From NCBI RefSeq assembly GCF_000013645.1, contig NC_007951.1, positions 434,001-498,000 of the forward strand: a stretch of 64,000 bases of DNA, in the 5' to 3' direction. Shown piece by piece: positions 54,000 through 63,770 of this stretch. Below the pieces are notes generated by a model, which was not told where the DNA came from, made no database searches, and saw only the letters and a program-made list of their open reading frames with translations. Each line of letters opens with the position of its first letter. Position 1 is the stretch's first letter. Position numbers and translations under genes: made by a program. The DNA is from Paraburkholderia xenovorans LB400 (GTDB taxonomy: Bacteria; Pseudomonadota; Gammaproteobacteria; Burkholderiales; Burkholderiaceae).

Positions 54000-55091
54000 T
54001 CAGAAGGTGTAGCCGACTTCATTCGCGCGGCCTTCGAGATCGTCGAGCAGCCTCGCGAACGGACGCAGCGGCGCATAGCGTTCGGCGACCTTGCGCGCAT
54101 AGCCGATGAAACGCGGCAGGTCCTTCATGTAGTGCGGTTTGCCGTCGCGATAGTTGATCCGGCAGAAGAGGCCCAGCACCTTGATGTGCCGTTGCAGACC
54201 CATCCATTCGAGCTGGCGGTAGAACTCGCCGAAATCGGGATCGACCGGCAGACCGGCTTTTCTGGCCCGCTCCCAGTAGTACACGAAGCAATCCAGCTCG
54301 AATTCCTCGTCCCAGCTCAGGAACGCGTCGCGCAACAGGGAGGCGACGTCGTAGGTGATCGGGCCGTACACCGCGTCCTGGAAGTCCAGCACGCCCGGGT
54401 TGACCGGCGCGGGCCCGGCGGCGACCATCAGATTGCGCGGCATGAAGTCGCGCAGCATGAACATCTGCGGCTGCGCGCGGGCGCTCGCGATCAGCAGCGC
54501 GAACGTGCGGTCCAGCACGCCACGGGTTTTTTCGTCGGCCTCGCGGCCCAGATGCCGGCCGAGAAACCACTCCGGCATCAACTCCATCTCACGGCGCAGG
54601 AAGGCTTCGTCGAAGGGCGGCAGCACGCCTTCGCGCGAAGTGAGTTGCCAGCGGATCAGCGCGTCGAGCGCGTCGCGCATTAGCGTGCGGGCGCGGTGCG
54701 GGTCGTCCTGTGGGTTGTCCGGGTTTTGCGCTTCGGTCAGCGCGCCAAGGTACGAAGCGGTGCCCAGATCCGTGACGAGCATGAAGCCGGCCTCGAAATC
54801 GACCTCCAGCACACCCGGCACGTGCACGCCGGCGGCTTCGAGCAATTGCGCGACCTGCACGAACTCGCGGCACTTTTCGGGCGGCGGGGCGTCGACGGCG
54901 ATCAGCGTGGCACCGCTTTCGCCTTCCGCCGCCTTACCGGCGAGCCGGAAATAGCGGCGGAAACTGGCGTCGGACGAAGCCGGAACGAGGGTGTCGAGCT
55001 CGAGCGCATAGCGCGCCGCGTGGCCTTGCAGCCAGGCTTCGAGCAGTTCGAGACGGGTGTCGGTGGAGTCTTGGAGTGGGGGCAGCGTCAT
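54000..55091 (-). CDS. amgK: N-acetylmuramate/N-acetylglucosamine 1-kinase AmgK-like
   Basis: A 363-residue kinase of the aminoglycoside-phosphotransferase fold. Key segments are SDASFRRYFRL, the catalytic HRDF-like MLRDFMPRNLM (aspartate in RDF, asparagine in RNL) and LDFQDAVYGPITYDVASLLRD (metal-binding aspartate). It phosphorylates the anomeric position of MurNAc or GlcNAc in recycling. A start at ATG 55091 is used; an in-frame TTG at 55106 is possible. No strong ribosome-binding site was seen. Divergent from lptD. Confidence 0.88.
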   Translation of the reverse strand: MTLPPLQDSTDTRLELLEAWLQGHAARYALELDTLVPASSDASFRRYFRLAGKAAEGESGATLIAVDAPPPEKCREFVQVAQLLEAAGVHVPGVLEVDFEAGFMLVTDLGTASYLGALTEAQNPDNPQDDPHRARTLMRDALDALIRWQLTSREGVLPPFDEAFLRREMELMPEWFLGRHLGREADEKTRGVLDRTFALLIASARAQPQMFMLRDFMPRNLMVAAGPAPVNPGVLDFQDAVYGPITYDVASLLRDAFLSWDEEFELDCFVYYWERARKAGLPVDPDFGEFYRQLEWMGLQRHIKVLGLFCRINYRDGKPHYMKDLPRFIGYARKVAERYAPLRPFARLLDDLEGRANEVGYTF

Positions 55092-55107
55092 GAAAACCGG
55101 CGGCAAA

Positions 55108-55136
55108 TTCAGAGGGGCAACGTCTTGCCATATAAT
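55108..55136 (+). promoter_or_regulatory. Promoter upstream of lptD
   Basis: TTCAGA (55108-55113) and a perfect TATAAT (55131-55136) spaced by exactly 17 bases. It lies about 180 bases before the lptD ATG, leaving a leader of roughly 170 bases. Confidence 0.7.
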
Positions 55137-55239
55137 ACCCCACGACTTTTTTGACGCGGCTCACGCCGGCTTTCGCGTATTCCGCTTTACCGCCCGCCTC
55201 ATCGTTCTACAGATTGTAAATATTGATGTGCAGCCGACT

Positions 55240-55274
55240 GTCACGGTCGGGGTGTGCAGGCGGTGGACCGTGAC
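55240..55274 (+). promoter_or_regulatory. Leader hairpin before lptD
   Basis: GTCACGGTC (55240-55248) pairs with GACCGTGAC (55266-55274) to form a perfect 9-bp stem with a 17-base loop, 40 bases before the lptD start, within the predicted leader. Function is unknown. Confidence 0.45.
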
Positions 55275-55313
55275 TGCAGAAGCTGACGGACTGGCCGATT
55301 CGCCAAACGATAC

Positions 55314-57683
55314 ATGCCGCCTAGACAGCTTTCCCAAACGACTCCCTCTTGTGCCGTAGTGCCGCGCAAAAGGCGGCTCGTCGCGGCGTTGATCGCCGTT
55401 CCGGGCCTGATGCCCGCGCTTGCGCACGCCCAGCTGGTGGGGGAAGCTGCGCAGCCGCAACCGATCGACGCGCCCTGGGGTATGCAGCTCGCTCCGCAGC
55501 TCGAAGAACGTCCGCTGCAGCCCGGCCAGAAGCCGGCCACGTTCGTGCTCGGCGACACCACGAGCGGCACCACCGACCAGGACATGGCCGCCAAGGGCTC
55601 GGCCGAAGTGCGCCGCAATACGGTCGTCATCAAGGCCGACGCGCTGCATTACGACCAGGACACGGACATGGCCGACGCGTACGGCTCGGTCCACGTGGTC
55701 AACAACGGCAATTCGTTCGTCGGGCCCGAAGCGCATATGCGCGTGGATTCGAGCGAAGGCTTCATGACCGCGCCGAAGTACCACTTCAACGTGACGGGCG
55801 GCTCGGGCAGCGCGGAGCGCGTCGACCTGCTCGACAACGAACGCTCGGTCTTCACCAAAGGCACCTACACGGCGTGCGCGTGCGCGGACGATCCGGCCTG
55901 GTACATCAAGGGCAGCGAGTTCGATTTCGACACCGGCGCGGACGAAGGCGTCGCCCATAACGGCGTGCTGTTCTTCCAGGGCTTTCCGGTGTTCGCTTCG
56001 CCCTGGCTGTCGTTCCCGCTCTCGGGCGAACGGCGCAGCGGGGTGCTGCCGCCCACGTTCTCGCTGAGTTCGTCGAACGGCTTCGAACTGTCGGTGCCGT
56101 ATTACTTCAACATCGCGCCGAATCGCGATCTGACGCTCACGCCGCGTCTGATCTCCAAGCGCGGTGTGCAGTTGCAGTCCACGTTCCGCTATCTGTCGCC
56201 CACGTATTCCGGCTCGATCACCGGCGAATTCCTGCCGGACGATCACCTGACCAAGACCAACCGCTACGCGCTGTATATCCAGCACAACCAGAACTTCGGC
56301 AACGGGTTCGGCGGCTACATCTACTACAACAAGGTCTCGGACAACACGTATCCGGAAGACCTGTCGTCGTCGGTCAACCAGTTCATGAACGGCACCCAGC
56401 TCCTGTATCAGCAGGAAGCCGGGTTGACCTACAACAACGGTCCGTGGTCGGTGCTCGCGCGTGAACAGCACTGGCAGACGCTCACGCCGTCCGTGGCGCC
56501 GTACGGCCGCGAGCCGCAGTTGAACGTGAAGTACGCGAAGTACAACGTCGGCGGCTTCGACTACGGCGCGGAAGCCGACTACTCGAATTTCCGCATCACC
56601 ACCGCGGACATGACCCAGGGTCAGCGGGTGATGTTCAACCCGTACCTGTCGTATTCGGTGGTCGGGCCGGGTTACTTCGTCACGCCGAAGGTGCAATGGC
56701 ACTTTGCGTCGTACAACCTGAACCACCTGAGCGACGCCGACGTCGCGGCCGGCACGCCGAAAAACTTTACCGAATCGATCCCCACCCTCACGTTCGATAC
56801 GGGACTGGTCTTCGACCGCTCGGTACGGATCTTCGGTCAGGATTACATCCAGACGCTCGAGCCGCGCCTGTACTACGTGTACACGCCGTATCGCAACCAG
56901 CAGTCGGCACCGCTGTTCGACACCGCCGATTCGGATTTCGGGCTGGCGGAGATCTTCACGCCGAACACCTTCGTCGGCAATGACCGGATCGCCGACGCGA
57001 ACCGCCTGACGGCCGCCCTCACCACGCGTTTCATCGACGCGGCCACGGGCGACGAACGGGCGCGTTTCGTGATCGCGCAGCAGTATTACTTTCAGGATCA
57101 GCGGGTCACGCTGCAGTCGACTCAAACCAGCGCGCAGGCCACCCATTCGGACCTGATCGCGGGTGCGTCCCTCAAGCTCGGCGCCGGTTTCGCTTCGGAA
57201 ACGGCGTTCCAATATAATGCCGACAACAACCAGTTGGTGAAGACGAGCGTCGGCTTCGGGTTCAGTCCGGCCACCGGCAAGGTGATCAACGTCGCGTACC
57301 GCTACACCCGCGCGAACACCACGCTGGACAACACGCCGATCAATCAGGTGCTGATTTCGGGCCAATGGCCGCTCGCGCACCGCGTGTACGGGGTCGGCCG
57401 TTTCAATTACGACCTGGGCGGGCACCGGATCGTCGACGGCCTGGTCGGCCTGCAATACGACGCCGACTGCTGGACGCTCGGCGCCGGGATCCAGCGCTAT
57501 GCGAACGGCCTGAACACCTCCGGGCAGAATCAGTCGAGCACGCGGTTTCTCGCGCAGTTGACGTTCAAGGGCTTGTCGAGCGTCGACAACGGGCTGATGA
57601 CCGCGTTCCGCAGCAGCGTGGCGGGCTACACGCCGTTGCCGCCGCCGCCGCCGCCGGAATCGCGTTTCACCAATTACGAATGA
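55314..57683 (+). CDS. lptD: LPS-assembly outer-membrane protein LptD
   Basis: A 789-residue outer-membrane barrel that inserts lipopolysaccharide with LptE. Signal peptide ending near ALAHAQ, then a periplasmic OstA-like domain ([21 protein letters not shown]) and a large barrel domain. Cysteines in the mature protein are few: two close together in TACACADD in the N-terminal part and one in DADCWTLG near the C terminus, unlike the four of E. coli, which fits a reduced disulfide set. It is followed by surA 67 bases downstream, then pdxA and rsmA, the classical block. Confidence 0.95.
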
Positions 57684-57750
57684 CGCTCGCCCGATCATTT
57701 ATAAAGTGCGAAAAGACGGGCCAGGCGCGCCCGACATCATTGGAGTATCT

Positions 57751-59112
57751 GTGGCAATCATGAAAAAGCTTCGCTTGGCAACGCTTGCGGCCGGTCTTGC
57801 GGCCGCGGCGTCTTTCCTGTCGGTTGCGCCGGTGCAGGCGCAAGCGCTCTCCGGCAGTGGCGGCCAGACGGTCGACACCATTGCCGCAGTGGTCAACAAC
57901 GGTGTCATCACGCGGCGCGAACTCGACGAACGCATGGGCCTGATCACCCGCCGCCTGAACCAGCAGAACGCGCCGGTCCCGCCAATGGACCAGCTGCGCC
58001 AGCAGGTGCTCAACCAGATGGTGCTGGAACGCATCCAGTTGCAGAAGGCGAAAGAAGACGGCATCACTATCGACGACGCCACCGTGCAAAAAACGCTCGA
58101 ACGGCTTGCCGCGGCGAACAACCTGACACTCGACGTGTACCGCTCGCGGATCGAGGCGCAAGGCGTGCCCTGGACCACGTTCACCAGCGACGCGCGGACC
58201 GAACTCACGCTCTCGCGCCTGCGCGAGAAGGAAGTGGACAGCAAGGTCACGGTCTCGGACGCCGAAGTCGCGAACTACATTGCCAGCCAGCGCGGCCCGA
58301 ACGCCGGCCTGACGAGCGACCTGCATTTGCAGCACATTTTTCTGAAGGCGCCGCTGAACGCGTCCGAAACCGATATCGAAGCGGCACAGCGGAAGGCTCA
58401 GGCGTTGCTCGCCGAGGCCAAGGGCGGCGCCAACTTCGAAAAGCTGGCGAAGTCGAATTCGCAAGCGCCGGATGCATCGAAAGGCGGGGACACGGGTTTC
58501 GTTTCGCCGTCCAAACTGCCGCCTGAATTCGTCAAGGCTGCATCGGCACTGCGCCCGGGCGAGGTCAATCCGGATCTGATCCGCACCAGCGACGGTTTCG
58601 AGATCGTGCGGCTAGTCGATCGCCGCGCGGGGCAGGGCACCAGCTCGGATGCGCCGAAGCTCGTGCAAACGCACGTGCGTCACATTCTGCTGCGCGTCGG
58701 CGACGGCATGTCGGAGCCGCAGGCGCGCCAGAAGCTGCTCGAAATCAAGAACGAGATCGCCGCGGGCGGCGACTTCGCCAAATTCGCGCACACCTACTCG
58801 CAAGACGGTTCGTCGTCGCAAGGCGGTGACCTCGGCTGGATCAGCCCGGGCGAGACGGTGCCGGAATTCGAGCGCGCGATGAACAGCCTGCAGGACGGCC
58901 AGATCAGCGACCCGGTTCGCAGCGAATATGGCTACCACCTGATTCAGGTGCTGGGCCGCCGCGAATCCGAAGGCTCGGTCGCGCAGCAGATGGATCTGGC
59001 GCGCCAGGCCATCGGCCAGCGCAAGGCGGAACAGGCCTACGCCGACTGGTTGCGCGAACTGCGCGACACCGCGTATGTCGAAGTGAAGCCCACGCTGTCG
59101 AGCACGCAATAA
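57751..59112 (+). CDS. surA: Periplasmic chaperone/peptidyl-prolyl isomerase SurA
   Basis: A 453-residue chaperone for outer-membrane proteins. Signal peptide (cleavage near VQAQA), an N-terminal SurA domain ([16 protein letters not shown]), and two parvulin-type domains ([12 protein letters not shown] and [15 protein letters not shown]). The GTG at 57751 has a ggag five bases upstream and is preferred to the ATG at 57760. It follows lptD and is separated from pdxA by five bases, so the three are probably one operon. Confidence 0.93.
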
Positions 59113-59117
59113 CCGTC

Positions 59118-60128
59118 ATGACAACCGCCGCCCAGTCCGTCCGCCCACCGTTGCAGATCGCGATCACGACCGGCGAGCCCGCCGGCGTCGGCCCCGAGCT
59201 GACGGCGCAGGCGCTCGCCGGCGCGGCGGCGCATTGGCCCCACGCGCAGTTCATCGTGCTGGGCGACGCGGACCTGCTGGCCGAACGCGCGCGCGCCGTG
59301 GGTGTCGATTGGCGCGCGCTGGTGGCGGACGGCAAGCGCGTGCGCCTGCAACACCGGCCGCTTGCGGCGCCTGCGGTCGCGGGCAAGCTGAACGCGGCCA
59401 ACGGCCGCTACGTGCTCGATCTGCTCGACAGCGCAATCGACGCAGCGGTGGCCGGCACCTTCGACGCGATCGTGACCGCGCCGCTGCAAAAGAGCACCAT
59501 CAACGACGCCGGCGTGCCGTTCACCGGCCACACCGAATATCTGGCCGAGCGCACGCATACGCCGCGCGTGGTGATGATGCTGGCCGGCACCGGCAAGCGG
59601 CCGTTGCGGGTCGCGCTGGCAACCACGCATCTGCCGCTCAAGGATGTTTCCGCCGCGCTGTCGATCGAAGGCATTCTCGAAACGCTTCGCATCATCGATC
59701 ACGATTTGCGGCATCACTTCGGCTTGCCGGCGCCGCGTATTCTCGTGACCGGGCTGAACCCGCACGCGGGCGAAAACGGTTATCTTGGCCGCGAGGAAAT
59801 CGAGGTCATCACGCCGGCGCTAAAGCTCGCGGACGCTCAAGGCATCGACGCGCGCGGCCCGTACCCGGCCGACACGCTGTTCCAGCCGCGTTACCTGGAG
59901 CAGGCCGACTGCGTGCTGGCCATGTTCCACGACCAGGGTCTGCCGGTGTTGAAGTACGCCACGTTCGGCGAAGGCATCAATGTCACGCTCGGCTTGCCGA
60001 TCATCCGCACTTCGGTCGATCACGGCACCGCGCTCGACCTGGCGGGCACGGGCCGCGCCGACGCGGGCAGCCTGATCGCTGCGATCGATACGGCGGTGTC
60101 GATGGCGCAGCATCGCCGCGCGGGCTGA
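59118..60128 (+). CDS. pdxA: 4-hydroxythreonine-4-phosphate dehydrogenase PdxA
   Basis: A 336-residue enzyme of pyridoxal 5'-phosphate biosynthesis. The N terminus has [15 protein letters not shown], with [26 protein letters not shown] (metal-ligand histidine region) and [16 protein letters not shown] typical of Pdx[26 protein letters not shown] near the end. Starts five bases after surA, in the conserved surA-pdxA-rsmA order. Confidence 0.95.
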   Translation: MTTAAQSVRPPLQIAITTGEPAGVGPELTAQALAGAAAHWPHAQFIVLGDADLLAERARAVGVDWRALVADGKRVRLQHRPLAAPAVAGKLNAANGRYVLDLLDSAIDAAVAGTFDAIVTAPLQKSTINDAGVPFTGHTEYLAERTHTPRVVMMLAGTGKRPLRVALATTHLPLKDVSAALSIEGILETLRIIDHDLRHHFGLPAPRILVTGLNPHAGENGYLGREEIEVITPALKLADAQGIDARGPYPADTLFQPRYLEQADCVLAMFHDQGLPVLKYATFGEGINVTLGLPIIRTSVDHGTALDLAGTGRADAGSLIAAIDTAVSMAQHRRAG

Positions 60129-60286
60129 TTCGGCGCCGCGGCGCCTTGCACGTTCGTTGCGCGTTCGTTGCGCGTTTTATACGCTGCCGCGGGCAGCAGG
60201 TGCGGCACGGCGCGCCCGCGCAACCAAGCGCATCGAGCAGCAGGTTCTTTTTTTCCCAAGCAGTTCTCTTTCTTAGCGTTTCTTCG

Positions 60287-61120
60287 ATGTCCACCAGCAG
60301 ACAGCAACAGGGCCGGCACCAAGGTCATATCGCGCGCAAGCGTTTCGGTCAGAATTTTCTGGTCGACATGGGCGTGATCGATTCGATCGTCGACGTCATC
60401 CGGCCGCAGCGCGGCGAGCGCATGGTCGAGATCGGGCCGGGTCTCGGCGCGCTCACCGAGCCGCTGATCGAGCGTCTGGCGACGCCGGAAGCGCCGTTGC
60501 ACGCCGTCGAACTGGATCGTGATCTGATCGGCCGTCTGAAGACGAAATTCGGCGACCTGCTCGAACTGCACGCGGGTGACGCGCTCGCGTTCGACTTCGG
60601 CTCGCTGGCCGCGCCCGGCGACAAGGCGTCGCTGCGCATTGTCGGCAATCTGCCGTACAACATTTCGAGCCCCTTGCTGTTTCATCTCACGGCGTTCGCG
60701 CATTGCGTGATCGATCAGCACTTCATGCTGCAGAACGAAGTGGTCGAGCGGATGGTGGCGGAGCCGGGCACCAAGGCGTTCAGCCGTCTCTCGGTGATGC
60801 TGCAATACCGCTACGTGATCGACAAGCAACTCGACGTGCCGCCCGAAGCGTTCAACCCGCCGCCGAAGGTCGATTCGGCGATCGTGCGGATGATCCCGTA
60901 CGAACTGCATGAACTGCCGCCCGTCGACGAGCGCGTGCTCGGTGAACTGGTGACGGCCGCGTTCTCGCAGCGCCGCAAGATGCTGCGCAACACGCTTGCC
61001 GCGTATCGCGATTCGGTGGATTTCGAAGGGCTGGGCTTCGACTTGCAGCGCCGTGCCGAAGACGTGCCGGTGGCGGAATACGTGCGCGTCGCGCAGATCG
61101 TGGCAGCCAGCAAGGCTTAA
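60287..61120 (+). CDS. rsmA: 16S rRNA dimethyladenosine transferase RsmA (KsgA)
   Basis: A 277-residue SAM-dependent enzyme that dimethylates two adjacent adenosines near the 3' end of 16S rRNA. Motifs: [25 protein letters not shown] (SAM loop), and [14 protein letters not shown] (catalytic NLPY). The ATG at 60287 gives the expected start. It closes the lptD-surA-pdxA-rsmA block, though the 158-base gap after pdxA may carry its own promoter. Confidence 0.96.
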   Translation: MSTSRQQQGRHQGHIARKRFGQNFLVDMGVIDSIVDVIRPQRGERMVEIGPGLGALTEPLIERLATPEAPLHAVELDRDLIGRLKTKFGDLLELHAGDALAFDFGSLAAPGDKASLRIVGNLPYNISSPLLFHLTAFAHCVIDQHFMLQNEVVERMVAEPGTKAFSRLSVMLQYRYVIDKQLDVPPEAFNPPPKVDSAIVRMIPYELHELPPVDERVLGELVTAAFSQRRKMLRNTLAAYRDSVDFEGLGFDLQRRAEDVPVAEYVRVAQIVAASKA

Positions 61121-61202
61121 GCGGTGGGCGTGGACGGTTGAGCTGCGAACTGGCGGCTTCGACGCGCTTGCGCTCGAAGTGGCCAGCCGTTGTTGCGGTG
61201 CC

Positions 61203-61262
61203 CGAATTCATCACCCGCGAATTCGTCGCCCCCGAATTCGTTACCCCCGAATTCATCGCCCA
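61203..61262. repeat. 15-bp tandem repeat, four degenerate copies
   Basis: Four 15-base units starting CGAATTC at 61203, 61218, 61233 and 61248, each with small changes in the last eight bases. It lies between the convergent rsmA and DMT transporter genes. Every unit holds GAATTC. Confidence 0.92.
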
Positions 61263-61275
61263 TCTCGCCACTGCC

Positions 61276-62211
61276 CTAAACCGTCACCCGCTTTGCCGGC
61301 GCGTTGACCAGCGCAATGCCGGTCAGCACCAGCACCGCAGCCATCAGAAAACGCAGGCTGAACGACTCGCCGAGCAGCAGCACGCCGAAGGTCACGCCGA
61401 ATAGCGGCGTGAGGAACGAGAACACCGACAGGCGCGACGCGATATAGCGCGTCAGCAACCAGAACCACACCAGATAGCTGACGAACGCCACCACCACGGC
61501 CTGATACGCGAGGCTCACCATTGCCAGCGGCGTGACGGTTTCCACGCGCGCCTGGCCGAGTGCGAGTGCAAGCGCGAGCAGGACCGCCGCCGACACCGTC
61601 AGTTGATAGAACAGCGTCTTGCTGGCGCTCGAATGAGCGAGGCGCGTGGCGCGCACCACCACGGTGGTCGCGGCCCACGCGATGCCGGCCAGCACGCCGA
61701 GCGCGTCGCCGGCGACACCCGTCAGCACCGGGCTTTGCGCGGCGCGGCCATGCAGGAAGCCGTCCGCGAACGCGAGCGCCATGCCCGCGAATGCCACGAA
61801 GATGCCGAGCCACTGAATGCGCCGCATGCGTTCGCCGTCGACGAACCAGTGCAGACCGAGCGCCGTGAAGCACGGCGCGGTGTACAGAAAGACCGCCATG
61901 CGCGACGCGCTGGTCAGCGTCAGGCCGAGAAAAATGCACACGAACTCGCTGGCGAACAGCACGCCCGCGAGCAGGCCGGCGCCCAGGGTGCCGTCGTCGC
62001 GAAAGAGCGGCGTGCCGCGTGAGCGCGCCCAGCCCCATACCAGTACCGCCGCGATCGCCGAGCGCAGGCCGGCCTGAAAAACCGGCGGCAGCGCCACGTT
62101 GGTGCTCTTGATCGCGACTTGCTGGAGACCCCAGATCGCGCACAGGCCGATCATCAGGAGGATGGCGAAGCTATCCGGGGCGCGGCGTGCGGGCAGTGCG
62201 GAGGTGCTCAT
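61276..62211 (-). CDS. EamA-family DMT transporter
   Basis: A 311-residue inner-membrane protein of the drug/metabolite transporter superfamily, with two EamA halves (about 20-150 and 165-300) and about ten hydrophobic helices. Features: AIWGLQQVAIK in helix 1, the LTLTSASRMAVFLYTAPCFTALG segment, and FLTPLFGVTFGVLLLGE late. Such proteins export amino acids or metabolites; the substrate is unknown. ATG 62211 is chosen over a longer frame. Convergent with rsmA. Confidence 0.88.
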   Translation of the reverse strand: MSTSALPARRAPDSFAILLMIGLCAIWGLQQVAIKSTNVALPPVFQAGLRSAIAAVLVWGWARSRGTPLFRDDGTLGAGLLAGVLFASEFVCIFLGLTLTSASRMAVFLYTAPCFTALGLHWFVDGERMRRIQWLGIFVAFAGMALAFADGFLHGRAAQSPVLTGVAGDALGVLAGIAWAATTVVVRATRLAHSSASKTLFYQLTVSAAVLLALALALGQARVETVTPLAMVSLAYQAVVVAFVSYLVWFWLLTRYIASRLSVFSFLTPLFGVTFGVLLLGESFSLRFLMAAVLVLTGIALVNAPAKRVTV

Positions 62212-62561
62212 TGGGCGGAGGCGGGTCGGGAACAGGTCGTACGATAGCAAACCTGCCCACCTCGCCAACCGATGACCCCACCGCCTACGCGTGCTTCTTA
62301 CAGGCCGCAAGTTTTTTGCTGATTTCACAACACCTGCGCAACACCTTTATCAGACTAATTTCGCACTCTTGCCTTTTCGCGCTAAGGTTCAGCCACAAAC
62401 GTTTCATCAGGACTTTCGCACCGGCTGCATCCGGTGCGGTGCAAGGCTTCCCAGTACGAAGAATGCGAAGAACAGGCGGCCAGCATGCTGGTGTCGCTGG
62501 ACCATCCGCCACGGCAGACGAACCTGATCCGCGTAACGCGGAGCCTGTACGAGGAAAAGCG
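62212..62561. other. Divergent intergenic region, DMT transporter / porin
   Basis: About 350 bases without a supported gene, most of it probably the porin leader. It has two perfect small hairpins: GCACCGG-ctgcat-CCGGTGC at 62418-62437 and CCGCG-taa-CGCGG at 62529-62541, the second ending about ten bases before the porin ribosome-binding site gaggaaaag. They could affect porin expression. Confidence 0.55.
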
Positions 62562-63683
62562 ATGAAGAACGTAGGCAGGTGGGCCGCGGCCGCAGTGCCC
62601 GCGGCGTTGGCGTCGTTGGGGTGCCAGATGGCGTACGCGCAATCCAGCGTGACGCTGTACGGCGTGGTCGACGAAAGCGTGCGCTATCTGACTCACGCGA
62701 ACGCGGCCGGCGATTCGTCGATCGGACTCGGCAACGGCGGCATGACGCAGAGCCGCTGGGGATTGAAGGGCGTCGAGGATCTGGGCGGCGGCTGGTCTAC
62801 CTTCTTCAAACTCGAAAACCGCATCTATATCAATAGCGGCCAAAGCGATCCCACACTGCCGTTCTTCAACGAAGCGCAGGTCGGCGTGCGCTCCGATTCG
62901 TACGGTCAGATCATTCTCGGTCGTCAGTACAACGTCGTGATCGAAGGCGTCACGGTGGCCGGCTACGGCAGCAATTCCTGGATCCCATACGACTTCAGCT
63001 TTCAACCTGAAGTGACGATGACGGGCGGCATCTGGACCAGCAACCAGGTGCAATATCAGGCGAGATATAACGGCTTCACGTTCGCGGCCGGCTACGCATT
63101 CGGCGGCAACGCGGGCAATTCCTACGGCAGTCAGATCGGCGCGGCCGCGGCTTATAAACCGGAAGGCGGTCCGTTCAGCCTGGGCGGCGCGTACGAGGAG
63201 TCGAAGGATTCCGTCAACGGCGCGGCGGCGAAGACATGGACCTTCGGCGGCGCGTACACGTGGAATCTGACGCGCTTTTCCGCCGGCTACATCGTCAATC
63301 AGAACGACGCGGGCTTTTCGAATTTCGCCAACGGGCCGTTCACCGCGCCCGTGCTGGCGGCTCTCAAGTACACGGACTTTGCGCGGCGCCGCATGATCAT
63401 GGGCGGCATCACGCAACAGGTGAGCAACAAGTGGCACTTTGCAGCGAACGTCTGGCGCACGCTGCAGGACGGCAAGACGGCGGCGCAGGACGGCTCGGCC
63501 TGGCAGTACCAACTGGTGGCGGACTACAACCTGTCCAGACGCACCGACATCTATCTGGAAGGCGATTATTCGATCTATCGTGGCGATCTGATCGGTGCGC
63601 AACTGCAGGGCGTCAACGGCGTCGGGCTTGCGCAGAAGGGCTCGCAGATCGGGTTGATGGCAGGCGTGCGGCATCAGTTCTGA
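62562..63683 (+). CDS. Gram-negative porin (Burkholderia OmpC-like type)
   Basis: A 373-residue outer-membrane porin with a signal peptide (cleavage near AYAQS), the SSVTLYGVVDESVRYLTH start of the betaproteobacterial porin family, repeated amphipathic strands, and a C-terminal phenylalanine (VRHQF) for barrel assembly. General diffusion of small solutes is likely. ATG 62562 has gaggaaaag upstream. Confidence 0.93.
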   Translation: MKNVGRWAAAAVPAALASLGCQMAYAQSSVTLYGVVDESVRYLTHANAAGDSSIGLGNGGMTQSRWGLKGVEDLGGGWSTFFKLENRIYINSGQSDPTLPFFNEAQVGVRSDSYGQIILGRQYNVVIEGVTVAGYGSNSWIPYDFSFQPEVTMTGGIWTSNQVQYQARYNGFTFAAGYAFGGNAGNSYGSQIGAAAAYKPEGGPFSLGGAYEESKDSVNGAAAKTWTFGGAYTWNLTRFSAGYIVNQNDAGFSNFANGPFTAPVLAALKYTDFARRRMIMGGITQQVSNKWHFAANVWRTLQDGKTAAQDGSAWQYQLVADYNLSRRTDIYLEGDYSIYRGDLIGAQLQGVNGVGLAQKGSQIGLMAGVRHQF

Positions 63684-63770
63684 GTGCGGCTTTCCGTTTG
63701 GCACGCTCTGCAGCGGCGCGTGATTCCGGGTACATTTACGGTCTCGCTATCATGCAACAGGGAGTGCACA

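Noticed and set aside
53145..54683. A 512-codon plus-strand frame beginning with NAKRQTP repeats
   Set aside because: The repeat is the translated heptamer array and the rest is antisense to murU and amgK, both of which have clear motifs.
61138..61404. A plus-strand frame with EFIT/EFVA repeat units
   Set aside because: It starts after rsmA, crosses the 15-bp repeat and runs into the antisense of the DMT transporter; no start signal or known domain.
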